This document shows, one piece after another, positions 50,483-60,659 of a DNA stretch of 64,000 nt (the stretch's first letter is position 1; each line of letters starts with the position of its first letter). Source of the DNA: Candidatus Protistibacter heckmannii (lineage in GTDB: Bacteria > Pseudomonadota > Gammaproteobacteria > Burkholderiales > Burkholderiaceae); the NCBI GenBank assembly GCA_025050535.1, contig JALBVF010000002.1, positions 334,001 through 398,000 on the forward strand, in the 5' to 3' direction. The position numbers were made by a program, and so were the translations under genes. The notes beneath the pieces were generated by a model, which worked only from the letters and a program-made list of their open reading frames with translations, was not told the origin of the DNA and ran no database searches.

Positions 50483-51022
50483 TTCGTGCTTCCACAGCAC
50501 GTCGCTGCCGCCGTTTGCGCGGTTGAGCACGCGTGCCAGCACGAAGAGCAGATCTGAGAGCCGGTTGGTGTAGAGGCGCGGCGCTTCGTTCAATGTCTCG
50601 GCCTTGCCGAGCGCGACGATGTCCCGCTCGGCCCGCCGGCACACGGTGCGGCAGACGTGGGCCAGGGCGGCGGCGCGGCTGCCGCCCGGCAGGATGAATT
50701 CCTTGAGGCGCGGCAGATCGGCGTTCCAGGCGGCGAGCCAAGCGTCGAGCTGCGCGACGCGCTCTTCCTTGAGCAGCGCATAGCCCGGCACGGAGAGCTC
50801 CCCGCCCAGGTCGAAGAGGTCGTGCTGGATGGAGAGCAGGGCCTCGCTCACGTCCCCGAGCAGGTTTTCCGCGAGGAGCATGCCGAGATTGGAGTTGAGT
50901 TCGTCGACGTCGCCGATGGCCTGGATGCGCAGATGGTCCTTGGGCACACGGCTGCCGTCGCCCAGGCTGGTGCTGCCGTCGTCGCCGGTGCGGGTGGTGA
51001 TACTGGAGAGGCGGTTGCCCAT
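50477..51022 (-). CDS. PduO-type cob(I)alamin adenosyltransferase
   Basis: 181-residue ATP:cobalamin adenosyltransferase, forming adenosylcobalamin from cob(I)alamin and ATP. The PduO signature TTRTGDDGSTSLGDGSRVPKD (split) is at the N-terminus, then IQAIGDVDELNSNLGML and the C-terminal helix with VCRRAERDIVAL and LYTNRLSDLLFVLARVLN. Intact. It lies 19 bases downstream of the nitrilase-family gene on the same strand, so both are probably one operon with yhdP. Confidence 0.92.
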   Translation of the reverse strand: MGNRLSSITTRTGDDGSTSLGDGSRVPKDHLRIQAIGDVDELNSNLGMLLAENLLGDVSEALLSIQHDLFDLGGELSVPGYALLKEERVAQLDAWLAAWNADLPRLKEFILPGGSRAAALAHVCRTVCRRAERDIVALGKAETLNEAPRLYTNRLSDLLFVLARVLNRANGGSDVLWKHEC

Positions 51023-51041
51023 GGCTGCGTCGCCGGTGCGC

Positions 51042-51887
51042 TCAGAGCACGCGGTGTTCGAGCGCCGGCAGCTTGGCGCGGATGTCGGCGGTGCGCGCGG
51101 TGTCGATCTCGCCGGCCACCAGGCCTTCGCCCTCGGGAAGCTGGGCGACGATCTCGCCCCAGGGGTCGATCAGCATGGAGTGACCCCAGGTGCGGCGGCC
51201 GTTCTCGTGCGTGCCGCCTTGCGCCGAGGCCAGGACGTAGCACTGATTCTCGATGGCGCGGGCGCGCAGCAGGATTTCCCAGTGGACCTTGCCGGTGCCG
51301 TAGGTGAAGGCGGCGGGCACCATGATCAGGTCCAGCGGCTTGTCCGCGCCCATCGCGCGGTAGAGCTCGGGGAAGCGCAGGTCGTAGCAGACCGAGAGGC
51401 CCACGCGGTAACGCGCGCCGTCCGCGTCCACCTCGGCGACCACCGGTGTGTCGCCGGCGGAGATGGTGCGCGCCTCGTCGTATTCCTCGCGGCCCGAGGC
51501 GTAGCGGAAGAGATGGATCTTGTCGTAGCGGGCGTGGCGTTTGCCATCCGGGCCGTAGACCAGCACGGTGTTGGCGACCTTGGCGGGATCAGGCACGGCC
51601 AGCGGTATCGTGCCTGCCAGCAGCCAGACCTTGACCTCGGCGGCGAAGGCGGCGAGCGCGGCCTGCATCTGGCCTTCGCCGTCGGCCTCGCGGATCGCGA
51701 CCTTGTCGCTCTCCTGGCGGCCCATCAGGCAGAAGTATTCGGGCAGCAGGATCAGCCGCGCGCCGCCGGCAGCAGCTTGGCGGGCGAGCTCGAGGCCGCG
51801 CTGGAGATTGGCGGCGGCGTCGCAGCCGCTGACGGTCTGCACAGCGGCGACCTTGAGTCTGGAGGAAGCTTGGGTGGCGCTCATCAT
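51042..51887 (-). CDS. carbon-nitrogen hydrolase (Nit/deaminated glutathione amidase type)
   Basis: 281-residue amidase of the nitrilase superfamily. The catalytic triad sits in [10 protein letters not shown] (Glu), RYDKIHLF (Lys) and [18 protein letters not shown] (Cys). The order and spacing resemble YafV/NIT1-type proteins that act on deaminated glutathione or related metabolites, a damage-control reaction. The start ATGATG overlaps the yhdP stop, and the frame is intact. Substrate is inferred from similarity only. Confidence 0.9.
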   Translation of the reverse strand: MMSATQASSRLKVAAVQTVSGCDAAANLQRGLELARQAAAGGARLILLPEYFCLMGRQESDKVAIREADGEGQMQAALAAFAAEVKVWLLAGTIPLAVPDPAKVANTVLVYGPDGKRHARYDKIHLFRYASGREEYDEARTISAGDTPVVAEVDADGARYRVGLSVCYDLRFPELYRAMGADKPLDLIMVPAAFTYGTGKVHWEILLRARAIENQCYVLASAQGGTHENGRRTWGHSMLIDPWGEIVAQLPEGEGLVAGEIDTARTADIRAKLPALEHRVL

Positions 51888-54800
51888 TTCTTGCCGGCTT
51901 CGTTCTTGGCGTCGGCCGGTTGGGATTTGGTGTGTTGGATCTGCGGATCGGCCCAGGAGCCGGTGATAGTGTATTCCTGACGGAAGGCCTGGCCCAGCGA
52001 GTCACCAAACACAAGCTGCGCGAGCAACGTGCCGATGCCCAGCACCGGGTTGACCACCGCATAGGCGATCGATGCCGAGCCGGCGTTGATGTTGGGCAGC
52101 ACTTCCACGGTCAGATCCTGCGTTTCGCGCGGGATGTCGGCCTTGCCGGTCATCTTCAGCGTGGCGTAGGGCGTGAGCATGATGAAATCGTTGGTCTGCG
52201 CCAGGCCATTCTCGATATTCGCCGTGGCCGAGACGCTGTCGAAGGCGGTGCCCTGTGCGGCCAGGCCCTTTAGGTCGAAGATGGCCAGACGCGTGAGGCC
52301 CTGGAAGCTGAGCACGCCGAGCAGCTTGGCGATGCCCGGGTCGACCTTGAGCAGCATGCCCTTGTTGAGCTCGAGCGCGAGCAGACCGCCGACCGTCGAA
52401 TAGTCGATCAACAGCGGCGAGCCCTGCCACTGCAGCCGGCCCTCGAGCTTGCCGTAGCCGCCCGAGAGGGTCTTGGGCATGCCCAGGTGGTTGATCAGTT
52501 CGCCGGCGTCGGCGAGGGTGAGCTTGAAGGTCAGGGCGGTGCGCTTGCTTTCCTTGCCGCCCAGGCTGCGCGGCACACGCCAGTTGCCGCTGGCGCTGAG
52601 CGTGGCGGCGCGCTGCGAGATGCGCAGGTCGGAGAGCTCCCATTCGGGTTCACCGTCGCGGATGATGCTGCGCGCCTTCACCTCCAGCTTGCCCAGGGGC
52701 ATGCCGTTGAGGTTGAACTCCTCGGCTTCCAGGTCGATCGAGGGGATTTCGCCCGAGCCGGTGGCGACGACGTTGCTCAGGTCTTCGTCCGCGGCCTGCG
52801 GAATGTTCAGGCGTGCGAGCCGCGCAGTGAGTTCGCCAAAGGGGATGGAGCGGCCCACGGGGCGCCAGCGCAGATAGCCGCTGACCTGCGGCGACTCGAC
52901 GTTGGCCTGCCAGTTATTGTTGTTGCGCGAGATGCCGGCCACCACTTTGTGGAGCATGCGGTTGAAGAGCCTGAATTCGCCGGCGTTTAGGGCGATGCTG
53001 GTGGGCAGAAGGCTTTCGCCGAGGCTGACCGGGCGGCGCACGCCCGGCGCACTGGACGCATTCGGCGCGGCTTCTTCGTCCTTGCCCATGGCGTCGGCGA
53101 TGGCCGTCCGCCAGCCGTCGACGTCCAGCATGTCGATGGCGACGTTGGCGCGCACACCGTATTCCTCGTCCGGCGTGGGCTGGTTCACGCCGATGCCGCC
53201 GCTCAGCGCGCGCAGGCCGTCGGGGCCGCGTTCGAGTTCATAGCGCGCATTGAGCAGGCCGCCGAGCTGCAGCAGGATTTCCTCGCGCCGGCTGCCGCTG
53301 GGCTGGCGCCATTCCAGGCGCGCCGGAAGCAAATTGGGCGCAGACTTCTCGAGCGGCGCGGGGAAGCTGCTGCCCAGGCCGCGCAGGTCGCTCTGCACGA
53401 CGGCCTCGACGCCGGTCTTGCGCACCCGCACCACGCCAAGATAGCCGGCGCCGCCCTCGAGCTTGAGCGCGGCGCGTTCCAGCGCGCTGCCGGGCAGCGC
53501 CTGGCGCAGGCCGGCCACCGGCATGTTGCCGTTGAAGCTGATCTGCGCGGTGCCGTCAGCCAGCCCGCGGCCCGAGGCGCGGATGTCGCCGCCGAGCAGC
53601 CGGCCGCGCAGCTCGAAGGTGTTGTCGGTGAAATGGATTTCACCGCGCACACTGGTGAAGGGCGGCAGGTCTGGCGTCACGGCGACGCTGTTGTTGGCGA
53701 CGGTGAAGCTGCCGTCGATCTTGCTGTGGCCGTCGTTGAGCGGCACCTTGAGCTTGAGCGCGAGCTTGCCTTGGCCCTGGACGTGGATGTCGGCGACCTG
53801 CGGCTTTTGCAGCGAGCCGTCCAGCGGCGTGGCGTGCATGAAGCGCAGGAAGCCTTCGGTGGGGCCGTGGGCGCCGACGTCGAGCTCCAGCGCTGCGGTG
53901 CGCAGATAGAGGTCGGCGATGCGGCCCTTGGCGTGGTCGATGACGACCGTGTTCGCCTTGCCTGCGCCGAGCGCCTCGCCGTGGTTCAGATCGATGTGCA
54001 TCGCATGCTCGTCGAATTCGAGCTGGCCGTCGATGTTGTCGATCACCGGCCAGGGCCTGCCCGGGCCGGTGAGGATCTTGAAGCTGACCCTGGAGAGCGG
54101 CGCGGTGATGCGGAAGCGCCCGGTGGATGGTGTGGCGAAGGGGAAGTGGTCGATCTCGCCGGAGAAGTCGAGCTTCAGGCCGTTGGCATTGCCGCCGACG
54201 AGGGCGTCGGCCAGATATTGCTGCGCATGCTTGTTCAGCGTCGCCGGAAGATAGCGCCAGGCCTGGCTGGCGGCCACGCGCGGGAACTGGCCCTTGAGCT
54301 CGAGCGTGCCAGAGCCCTTGCCGCCGGCGTGGCCGTAGCTGCCGCTGAGCACGGCCTCGACGTCCTTGTTGGCGAGCTCGAGCTTCTTGGAGCTGACCTG
54401 GATCGCCTCGCCGGAGAGGCTCCAGAGCACGTCGCCGCGCAGCGTATCGAAGCGCAGGTCCTGCGGATCGAAGAGGCCGGGCAGGGCGAGCGTGACGCCG
54501 GTGGCGTCGAGCGCGAGCGTGCCGTGGTCCTGGTCGGCATCGAGCTTGCCGGAGAGGCGGGTGAAGCCGGGCAGGGCCGGATGGCCGGGCCGGGCGCCCT
54601 TGCCCGCCGCCATGCCCACGCCGCGCAGCGTGGCCTGCAGGCGGAAGTGCGGGCGCTGCGCGCCGGCGCTGCGGTTGCCGATCAGCTTGCCGGCGTGCAG
54701 CAGGTCCATCAGGCGCGACAGGCTCAGGCCGCTGGCCGGCGCCTCCCAGCTAGCCTTGAAATCCTCGATGTCGCCGCTCAGCCCCGCGGACTGCAGCCAG

Positions 54801-56131
54801 CCGCGCACGCCCTTGCCCAGCGGCAGCGCGGCGGCGATGCCGGCGAGCGGTTCGAGTTCGATCATGGGCGCGGCCAGGCTGGCCTTGCGCGGCGTTGCGA
54901 TCTCTTCGTCGGCGCCCGCGGCGGCATCGGCCGCAGCAGGCGTTGCAGGCGCGGTGGCCTTGGCCGAACCCGCGGCGCCCGCAGCCTTCGGCTGGACCGC
55001 GCCGGGAAGCCAGCCCAGGGTGAGCTTGCGCAGGGTGTGCGAGCCGGCGTCCGACTGCCAGGCCATGTCGCTCACGGTGATCGTCAGCAATTCCTTTTCG
55101 ACGGATAAATCCACCTGGCCCTGCGCATGGCGCAGCGGCAGCGCTGGCAGCTCCTTGCCGAGCTTCAGGCCCTGGGTCTCGAGCTGGAAGGCGGTCTGGC
55201 CGCGCGACACCGCGCCGCCCGCGAAGCGCAGCTGACCCACGCTGCTCAGGCGTCCGGCGCCGACTTTGGCGGCGAAGGGCAAGTAGGCGTTGAGTGCCTT
55301 GAGGTCCGCGCCCGGCAGCCGCCAGCGCGCCTCGCCCGACCAGCCGCGCCAGTGACCGGGGCGCGAAAGCAGAGAATGCTGGAAGTCGGCTTCGAGATGC
55401 AGCGCGCAGGAGAGCTGCGGCGATTGCGCTTCGAGCCGGGCCACGTGGGCGTAGCCGTCGCGGCTCAAGGAGAGGTCGGCCACTTCCACCGCCAGCGGCG
55501 GCGCGCCGGTGACCGCGTCGCGCCAGCTCAGCTTTAGGCCCGAGATCATCGCGTAGTCCGCTTCCATCAGCCATTCGGGCAGGTCGGCGTCCTCGCCGGG
55601 ATGGCGGTTGAGCTGGATGCCAGCGAGGCGGATCACGCCCTTGGCGTCGCGCTCGAGCTGCATGTCCGATTGCTTGATTCTCAGCCAGTTCAGGCGCGGC
55701 GCGAGCCAGAAGAGGGTGCGCCAGGAGAGGCCGCCGTCCAGGCTACCGATGGTCAGGCGCGGCGCCTGCTGGCCGGCGCGCAAGGAGATGTTGCGTGCAT
55801 GGAAAACGGGCTGCAGGCCGTCCCAGCCGGTTTCGAGTTCAGCGATGCTGAGGCTGGCGCCGAGCTGGCGCGAGGCGAGGTCTTCGAGCCAGGCCTTGTT
55901 CTGTGCGAGTCTGGGCCAGGTGATGTGGATCGCGGTGGCGCAGAGCAGGAGCAGGCCGACGGAGCCGCGCAGCAGCCAGCGCCGCCCGCGCACGGAACCG
56001 GTGTACAGAACGGACCACCGCCGCTGCGGCGCGCCGGACGGCGGCCCAGCGTCTGGCGCGCGGCCGGACTCTACGCCGGTGTCGCTGCTGGGCCTGCGTC
56101 TTGGCTGGGAGAGTTGCTCGCGACTCGACAT
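51884..56131 (-). CDS. yhdP: YhdP-family giant AsmA-like envelope protein
   Basis: 1415-residue member of the YhdP/AsmA family of bridge-like lipid-transport proteins. An N-terminal Arg/Ser-rich tail precedes the signal anchor (WLLRGSVGLLLLCATAIHI, residues about 52-70), then a long repeat of beta-rich blocks typical for YhdP: LGASLSIAELETGWDGLQPVF, GLWSL-like strands and the C-terminal YTITGSWADPQI. It is thought to move phospholipids between the membranes. Intact, unusually long open frame in this window. Its stop overlaps the nit start, and it diverges from glnE with 53 bases between. Confidence 0.9.
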   Translation of the reverse strand: MSSREQLSQPRRRPSSDTGVESGRAPDAGPPSGAPQRRWSVLYTGSVRGRRWLLRGSVGLLLLCATAIHITWPRLAQNKAWLEDLASRQLGASLSIAELETGWDGLQPVFHARNISLRAGQQAPRLTIGSLDGGLSWRTLFWLAPRLNWLRIKQSDMQLERDAKGVIRLAGIQLNRHPGEDADLPEWLMEADYAMISGLKLSWRDAVTGAPPLAVEVADLSLSRDGYAHVARLEAQSPQLSCALHLEADFQHSLLSRPGHWRGWSGEARWRLPGADLKALNAYLPFAAKVGAGRLSSVGQLRFAGGAVSRGQTAFQLETQGLKLGKELPALPLRHAQGQVDLSVEKELLTITVSDMAWQSDAGSHTLRKLTLGWLPGAVQPKAAGAAGSAKATAPATPAAADAAAGADEEIATPRKASLAAPMIELEPLAGIAAALPLGKGVRGWLQSAGLSGDIEDFKASWEAPASGLSLSRLMDLLHAGKLIGNRSAGAQRPHFRLQATLRGVGMAAGKGARPGHPALPGFTRLSGKLDADQDHGTLALDATGVTLALPGLFDPQDLRFDTLRGDVLWSLSGEAIQVSSKKLELANKDVEAVLSGSYGHAGGKGSGTLELKGQFPRVAASQAWRYLPATLNKHAQQYLADALVGGNANGLKLDFSGEIDHFPFATPSTGRFRITAPLSRVSFKILTGPGRPWPVIDNIDGQLEFDEHAMHIDLNHGEALGAGKANTVVIDHAKGRIADLYLRTAALELDVGAHGPTEGFLRFMHATPLDGSLQKPQVADIHVQGQGKLALKLKVPLNDGHSKIDGSFTVANNSVAVTPDLPPFTSVRGEIHFTDNTFELRGRLLGGDIRASGRGLADGTAQISFNGNMPVAGLRQALPGSALERAALKLEGGAGYLGVVRVRKTGVEAVVQSDLRGLGSSFPAPLEKSAPNLLPARLEWRQPSGSRREEILLQLGGLLNARYELERGPDGLRALSGGIGVNQPTPDEEYGVRANVAIDMLDVDGWRTAIADAMGKDEEAAPNASSAPGVRRPVSLGESLLPTSIALNAGEFRLFNRMLHKVVAGISRNNNNWQANVESPQVSGYLRWRPVGRSIPFGELTARLARLNIPQAADEDLSNVVATGSGEIPSIDLEAEEFNLNGMPLGKLEVKARSIIRDGEPEWELSDLRISQRAATLSASGNWRVPRSLGGKESKRTALTFKLTLADAGELINHLGMPKTLSGGYGKLEGRLQWQGSPLLIDYSTVGGLLALELNKGMLLKVDPGIAKLLGVLSFQGLTRLAIFDLKGLAAQGTAFDSVSATANIENGLAQTNDFIMLTPYATLKMTGKADIPRETQDLTVEVLPNINAGSASIAYAVVNPVLGIGTLLAQLVFGDSLGQAFRQEYTITGSWADPQIQHTKSQPADAKNEAGKK

Positions 56132-56184
56132 GCACTATGTGGTTCAATAGTACTCTCGAATGTACCACACGCGGAATTGCCCCT

Positions 56185-58968
56185 GTGACCCCGCCCAACC
56201 CCGATTCGCTGCTCGCTCCCGACTATTCCCGTTATGCCCGCCGTCTGCTCCAGGCGCGTCCCACCCTGACGGCGCGGCTCGAGGAAATGGCCCTGGGCCC
56301 GTGGAGCGCTCAAAGCCTGAAGGAGCGGCTGCTGGCGCTCGAGGCTGAGGGCGCGGAGGTGGATGGCGAGGCGCGGCTGATGTGCGCGTTGCGCCTGTTA
56401 CGCGCGGAAGTTATGCTCAGCCTGATCGAGCGCGACCTGCGCGGCGCGGCCGACCTGGCCGAAGTGACCGAAACCATGACGCTGCTGGCCGAGCTTGCGG
56501 TGCAGCATGCGCTGAAGTTCACGCACGCCGCGCTGACGGCGCGGCACGGCCGGCCGCTTTCGCCCGCCGGCGATGAAATGCCCCTGCTGGTGGTGGGCAT
56601 GGGAAAGCTCGGCGGCCGCGAGCTCAATGTTTCCTCCGATATCGATTTGATATTTCTTTATGAAGAGGAAGGCGACACGGCGGCCGTCGAGGGGCAGATC
56701 GCGCTGTCCTGCCATGAATTCTTCGTGCGGCTCGGCCGCCGGCTGATGTACATCCTCTCCGAGACCACTGCCGACGGCTTCGTCTTCCGCGTCGACATGC
56801 GGCTGCGGCCAAACGGCGCGTCCGGCCCGCTGGCGGTGAGCCTGACGATGCTGGAGGAGTACTTCCTCGTGCAGGGCCGCGAATGGGAGCGCTACGCCTG
56901 GATCAAGGGCCGGCTGATTTCCGAGACCGTGTCCTCGGGCGCGGTGCGCGCGGCGGCCGAGCTCGACAAGCTGGCCGGCGCCTTCGTCTACCGGCGCTAT
57001 CTGGACTTCGGCGTGATCGACGCGCTGCGCGGCCTGCACGCCCAGATCCGCGCAGAGGCAACCAAGAAGGAATACGGCGCGCCGGGCGCGCTCTTCGCCA
57101 AACCCGGTGCGCACAACGGTGCGCACGCCGCCCACGGCGCGGCGGCCAACATCAAGCTGGGCCGTGGCGGCATCCGCGAGGTGGAGTTCATCGCCCAGGT
57201 CTTCCAGTTGATCCGCGGCGGCCAGGAGCTGGCGCTGCGTGTGCTGCCCACGCTCGAGGTGCTCGCGCGGCTGGCCGAGCGCGACCTGCTTCCCGCCGAC
57301 TGCACCCGCGAACTCGACCAGGCCTACCGCTTCCTGCGCACCGTCGAGCATCGGCTGCAATATCTGGACGACGCCCAGACCCACACCCTGCCCAACGATC
57401 CCGCCGATCTGGAGCGCATCGCCAAGTCGCTTGGCCATGCCTCCTCCGCGGACTTCCTCGAGGCGCTGGCGCGAGTGCAGCAGACGGTGCAGACGCGCTT
57501 CGACGACATCTTTGCCACGCCCGATCTAGGCGAGGGCTCCGACAACCCGCAGGAAGAGCTCGCCCTGGCGCCCGAGGCGGTGCTCAAGCGGCTGGAGGCC
57601 TGCCGCGCCTCGGCGCGCTACCGCGCCCTGTCCGACGTGAGCCGCGCCCGTTTCGATAAATTGGCCGACTTGTCCATCCAGATGGTGCTCAAGCAGCATC
57701 AGAGCGAGGAGTGCACGGGGGAGCGCGCCGCACGCGTGATCGCCTTTCTCGAGGCGATCGGACGCCGCGCCTCCTATCTGGCGCTGCTGGCGGAATATCC
57801 GCAGGCGCTGGCGCGCGTGGTGCACGTGCTCTCGGCCTCGCGCTGGGCGGCCGGCTATCTCACGAGCCATCCGCAGCTGCTCGACGAACTGCTCGACGAG
57901 ATCGACCTGGCCGACGACTTCGACCCCGCCACCTACTGGAGCGACTTCTCCGCCCAGCTCGGCGGCCGGCTCGACCAGGCCGAGGGCAATATCGAACTGC
58001 AGATGGACCTGCTGCGCCAGGCGCAGCACGCCGAGACCTTCCGCATCCTGCTCCAGGATCTGCAGGGCCGCCTCGCGGTGGAGCAGATCAGCGACCGGCT
58101 CTCGGAGCTGGCCGACACGCTGCTGCGCATCACGCTGGACGTCGTCTGGTGGCAGCTGCCGGCGCGGCCCCGCGCGGCGCCGCGCTTCGCCGTCATCGCC
58201 TACGGCAAGCTTGGCGGCAAGGAGCTGGGCTACGCCTCGGACCTCGACCTGATCTTCCTCTATCACGACGACGTCGAGCGCGCAGCGGAGATCTATTTCT
58301 CCTACGCGCGCAAGGTCATCAGCTGGCTCACGAGCCACAGCGCCGCCGGCACGTTCTACGAAGTGGACACGCGGCTGCGGCCCAACGGCGAGGCCGGCCT
58401 GCTGGTCACAGAGATGGACTCCTTCCGCCGCTATCAGCTGCGCGAGGGCGACAACAGCGCCTGGCTCTGGGAGCATCAGGCGCTCACGCGGGCGCGCTTC
58501 GCCGCCGGCGACGCGGCGCTGGGCAAGGAATTCGAGGCCGTGCGCGACCAGGTTCTGCGCCAGCCGCGCGACGCAGCGACGCTGCGCGCGGAGATCACGG
58601 CGATGCGCCAGCGCGTGCTCGACGGCCATCCCAACCGTGGCCAGCTCTTCGACCTCAAGCACGACCGGGGCGGCATGGTCGACATCGAATTCATCGTCCA
58701 GTACCTCGTGCTGTTGCAAGGCGCGCGCCATGCGAAGATGACGCGCAACAGCGGCAATATTGCGCTGCTGCATCAGGCCGGTGAGCTGGGTCTCGTGGAC
58801 AAGGCCCTGGCCGACGAAGTGGCCGACGCCTACCGCAGCTTCCGCGCCCTGCAGCATGCCGCGCGCCTGGACGGAGCGGAGCATTCGCAGGTGGAGCCGG
58901 AGACGGTGGAGGCGGGGCGCGGGGCGGTGCTCGCGCTGTGGAAGGCGGTGCTGGAGCCGGCGGGCTGA
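56185..58968 (+). CDS. glnE: glutamine synthetase adenylyltransferase/deadenylase
   Basis: 927-residue bifunctional enzyme that adds and removes AMP on glutamine synthetase according to PII state. Two nucleotidyltransferase domains: GMGKLGGRELNVSSDIDLIF (about residue 138) and AYGKLGGKELGYASDLDLIF (about 670), the second domain being the adenylylating one. The intervening and final helical regions (GRGGIREVEFIAQVFQLIRG and DRGGMVDIEFIVQYLVLL) are typical. GTG at 56185 is preferred because earlier starts are not family-like. Intact. Confidence 0.94.
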   Translation: MTPPNPDSLLAPDYSRYARRLLQARPTLTARLEEMALGPWSAQSLKERLLALEAEGAEVDGEARLMCALRLLRAEVMLSLIERDLRGAADLAEVTETMTLLAELAVQHALKFTHAALTARHGRPLSPAGDEMPLLVVGMGKLGGRELNVSSDIDLIFLYEEEGDTAAVEGQIALSCHEFFVRLGRRLMYILSETTADGFVFRVDMRLRPNGASGPLAVSLTMLEEYFLVQGREWERYAWIKGRLISETVSSGAVRAAAELDKLAGAFVYRRYLDFGVIDALRGLHAQIRAEATKKEYGAPGALFAKPGAHNGAHAAHGAAANIKLGRGGIREVEFIAQVFQLIRGGQELALRVLPTLEVLARLAERDLLPADCTRELDQAYRFLRTVEHRLQYLDDAQTHTLPNDPADLERIAKSLGHASSADFLEALARVQQTVQTRFDDIFATPDLGEGSDNPQEELALAPEAVLKRLEACRASARYRALSDVSRARFDKLADLSIQMVLKQHQSEECTGERAARVIAFLEAIGRRASYLALLAEYPQALARVVHVLSASRWAAGYLTSHPQLLDELLDEIDLADDFDPATYWSDFSAQLGGRLDQAEGNIELQMDLLRQAQHAETFRILLQDLQGRLAVEQISDRLSELADTLLRITLDVVWWQLPARPRAAPRFAVIAYGKLGGKELGYASDLDLIFLYHDDVERAAEIYFSYARKVISWLTSHSAAGTFYEVDTRLRPNGEAGLLVTEMDSFRRYQLREGDNSAWLWEHQALTRARFAAGDAALGKEFEAVRDQVLRQPRDAATLRAEITAMRQRVLDGHPNRGQLFDLKHDRGGMVDIEFIVQYLVLLQGARHAKMTRNSGNIALLHQAGELGLVDKALADEVADAYRSFRALQHAARLDGAEHSQVEPETVEAGRGAVLALWKAVLEPAG

Positions 58969-58980
58969 GGCTGGCGCGGT

Positions 58981-60639
58981 TCAGACCGCGCCGAGCATCT
59001 CGGCGGCGTGCTTGCGCGTGGTCGCGGTGATCGAGGCGCCGCCGAGCATGCGGGCGATCTCCTCGGTGCGTTCCTCGCCCAGGACCGGCGCGATCCGCGA
59101 TTCGGTCTTGCCCACCTTGCTCTGCTTGCTGACTTGAAAGTGGTGGTGACCCAGGGCCGCGACCTGCGGCAGGTGGGTCACGCACAGCACCTGACGCTCC
59201 GCGCCCAGGGTGCGCAGCAGGCGGCCCACCACTTCGGCCACCGCGCCGCCGATGCCGCTGTCGACTTCGTCGAAGATGAGCGTGGGCGTGGGGCTGGCGC
59301 GGCTGGTGATCACCGACAGCGCCAGGCTGATGCGCGCGAGTTCTCCGCCCGAGGCCACTTTCGCCAGCGGCCGCGGCGTGACGCCGGCGTGGCCGGCCAC
59401 CAGGAATTCGATCTGCTCCAGACCGTGGGCGCCGCCCTCGGCCGGTGTGAGCGCGATGTCGAAGCTGCCGCCGGCCATCGCCAGGGTCTGCATCGACTGC
59501 GTCACTTCCCCCGCCAGTTTCTTCGCCGCGGCAGCGCGCGCCTTGCTCAGCGCCTTGGCGGTTTTCAGATAGGCGGCATGCGCGGCTTCGCGCTCGGCCT
59601 GCAGAGCTTCGAGATTCTGCGCGCGCTCAAGGCTCGCGAGGCGTTCGCGCTTTTCGGCGTGCAGGGCGGCGAGGCCTTCGGGTGCCACGCGGTATTTGCG
59701 CGCCGCGCCGTGCAGGGCCTGCATGCGGGCCTCGGCCTCGGCGAGCTTTTCGGGATCCAGGTCCAGGCGCTGGGCGTAGCGCGCCAGCGCATGCGCGGCC
59801 TCCTGCACCTGCACCGCGGCGGCGTTGAGCAGTTCGGCCGTCTCGCCGAGCTGCGGATCGTAGCCGGCGAGTTCACCGAGCTTGGCCTCAATGGTCTCGA
59901 TCTGCGGCAGCGCCGCGCCGTCGGCCTGGGTCAGCACCTCGAGCGCGCCGCTGGTGCCTTCGATCAGACTGGCCGCATTCGCGAGCCGGCTGTGCTCGGC
60001 ATGCACCTGCTCCCATTCGCCTTCCTGCGGCGCGAGCTTGTCGAGTTCGGCGAGCTGCCATTCGAGCTGCTCGCGCTCGAGGGCGAGTTCGCGCTCGTGC
60101 TTGCCGGCGTCGGCGATCTGCGCGTCGAGCGCGGCGAGCGCCTTCCAGAGTTTGGCCATCTCGGCGGCCTGCGGCGCGAGGCCGGCATGCGCGTCGAGCA
60201 GGCAGCGCTGCGCGCCGGGCTTGAGCAGCAGCTGGTGGGCGTGCTGGCCGTGGATGTCGACGAGGCGGTCGCCGGCTTCGCGCAGCTGCGCGAGCGTGGC
60301 CGGGCTGCCGTTGATGAAGCCCTTGGAGCGGCCGCCGGAGTCGACCACCCGGCGCAGCATAAGCACGCCGTCCTCGGCGTCGAAGGCGTTCTCGGCGAGC
60401 CAGTCTTTGAGTTCGGGATCGTTCCCGGGCAGGTCGAATTCGGCGCTCAGGTCGGCGCGGCCCGCGCCCTCGCGCACCACGCCGCCGTCGGCGCGCCCGC
60501 CCAGGGAAAGCGCCAGCGCGTCGATGAGGATGGACTTTCCCGCGCCGGTCTCGCCAGAGAGCACGGTGAAGCCGGCGTCGAATTCCAGGTCCAGGCTGGC
60601 GACGATGACGAAGTCGCGGATGGTGAGGCTGCGCAGCAT
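58981..60639 (-). CDS. recN: DNA repair protein RecN
   Basis: 552-residue SMC-like ATPase for double-strand-break repair. Walker A GETGAGKSILIDALAL is near residue 30, a long coiled coil follows (about residues 150-370), then the C-terminal ABC motifs with LAKVASGGELARISLAL and LIFDEVDSGIGGAVAE. All present and intact. It is the second gene of a nadK-recN pair (20 bases apart) divergent from hrcA. Confidence 0.94.
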   Translation of the reverse strand: MLRSLTIRDFVIVASLDLEFDAGFTVLSGETGAGKSILIDALALSLGGRADGGVVREGAGRADLSAEFDLPGNDPELKDWLAENAFDAEDGVLMLRRVVDSGGRSKGFINGSPATLAQLREAGDRLVDIHGQHAHQLLLKPGAQRCLLDAHAGLAPQAAEMAKLWKALAALDAQIADAGKHERELALEREQLEWQLAELDKLAPQEGEWEQVHAEHSRLANAASLIEGTSGALEVLTQADGAALPQIETIEAKLGELAGYDPQLGETAELLNAAAVQVQEAAHALARYAQRLDLDPEKLAEAEARMQALHGAARKYRVAPEGLAALHAEKRERLASLERAQNLEALQAEREAAHAAYLKTAKALSKARAAAAKKLAGEVTQSMQTLAMAGGSFDIALTPAEGGAHGLEQIEFLVAGHAGVTPRPLAKVASGGELARISLALSVITSRASPTPTLIFDEVDSGIGGAVAEVVGRLLRTLGAERQVLCVTHLPQVAALGHHHFQVSKQSKVGKTESRIAPVLGEERTEEIARMLGGASITATTRKHAAEMLGAV

Positions 60640-60659
60640 TCGCTAGGGAAGGGGGCTGG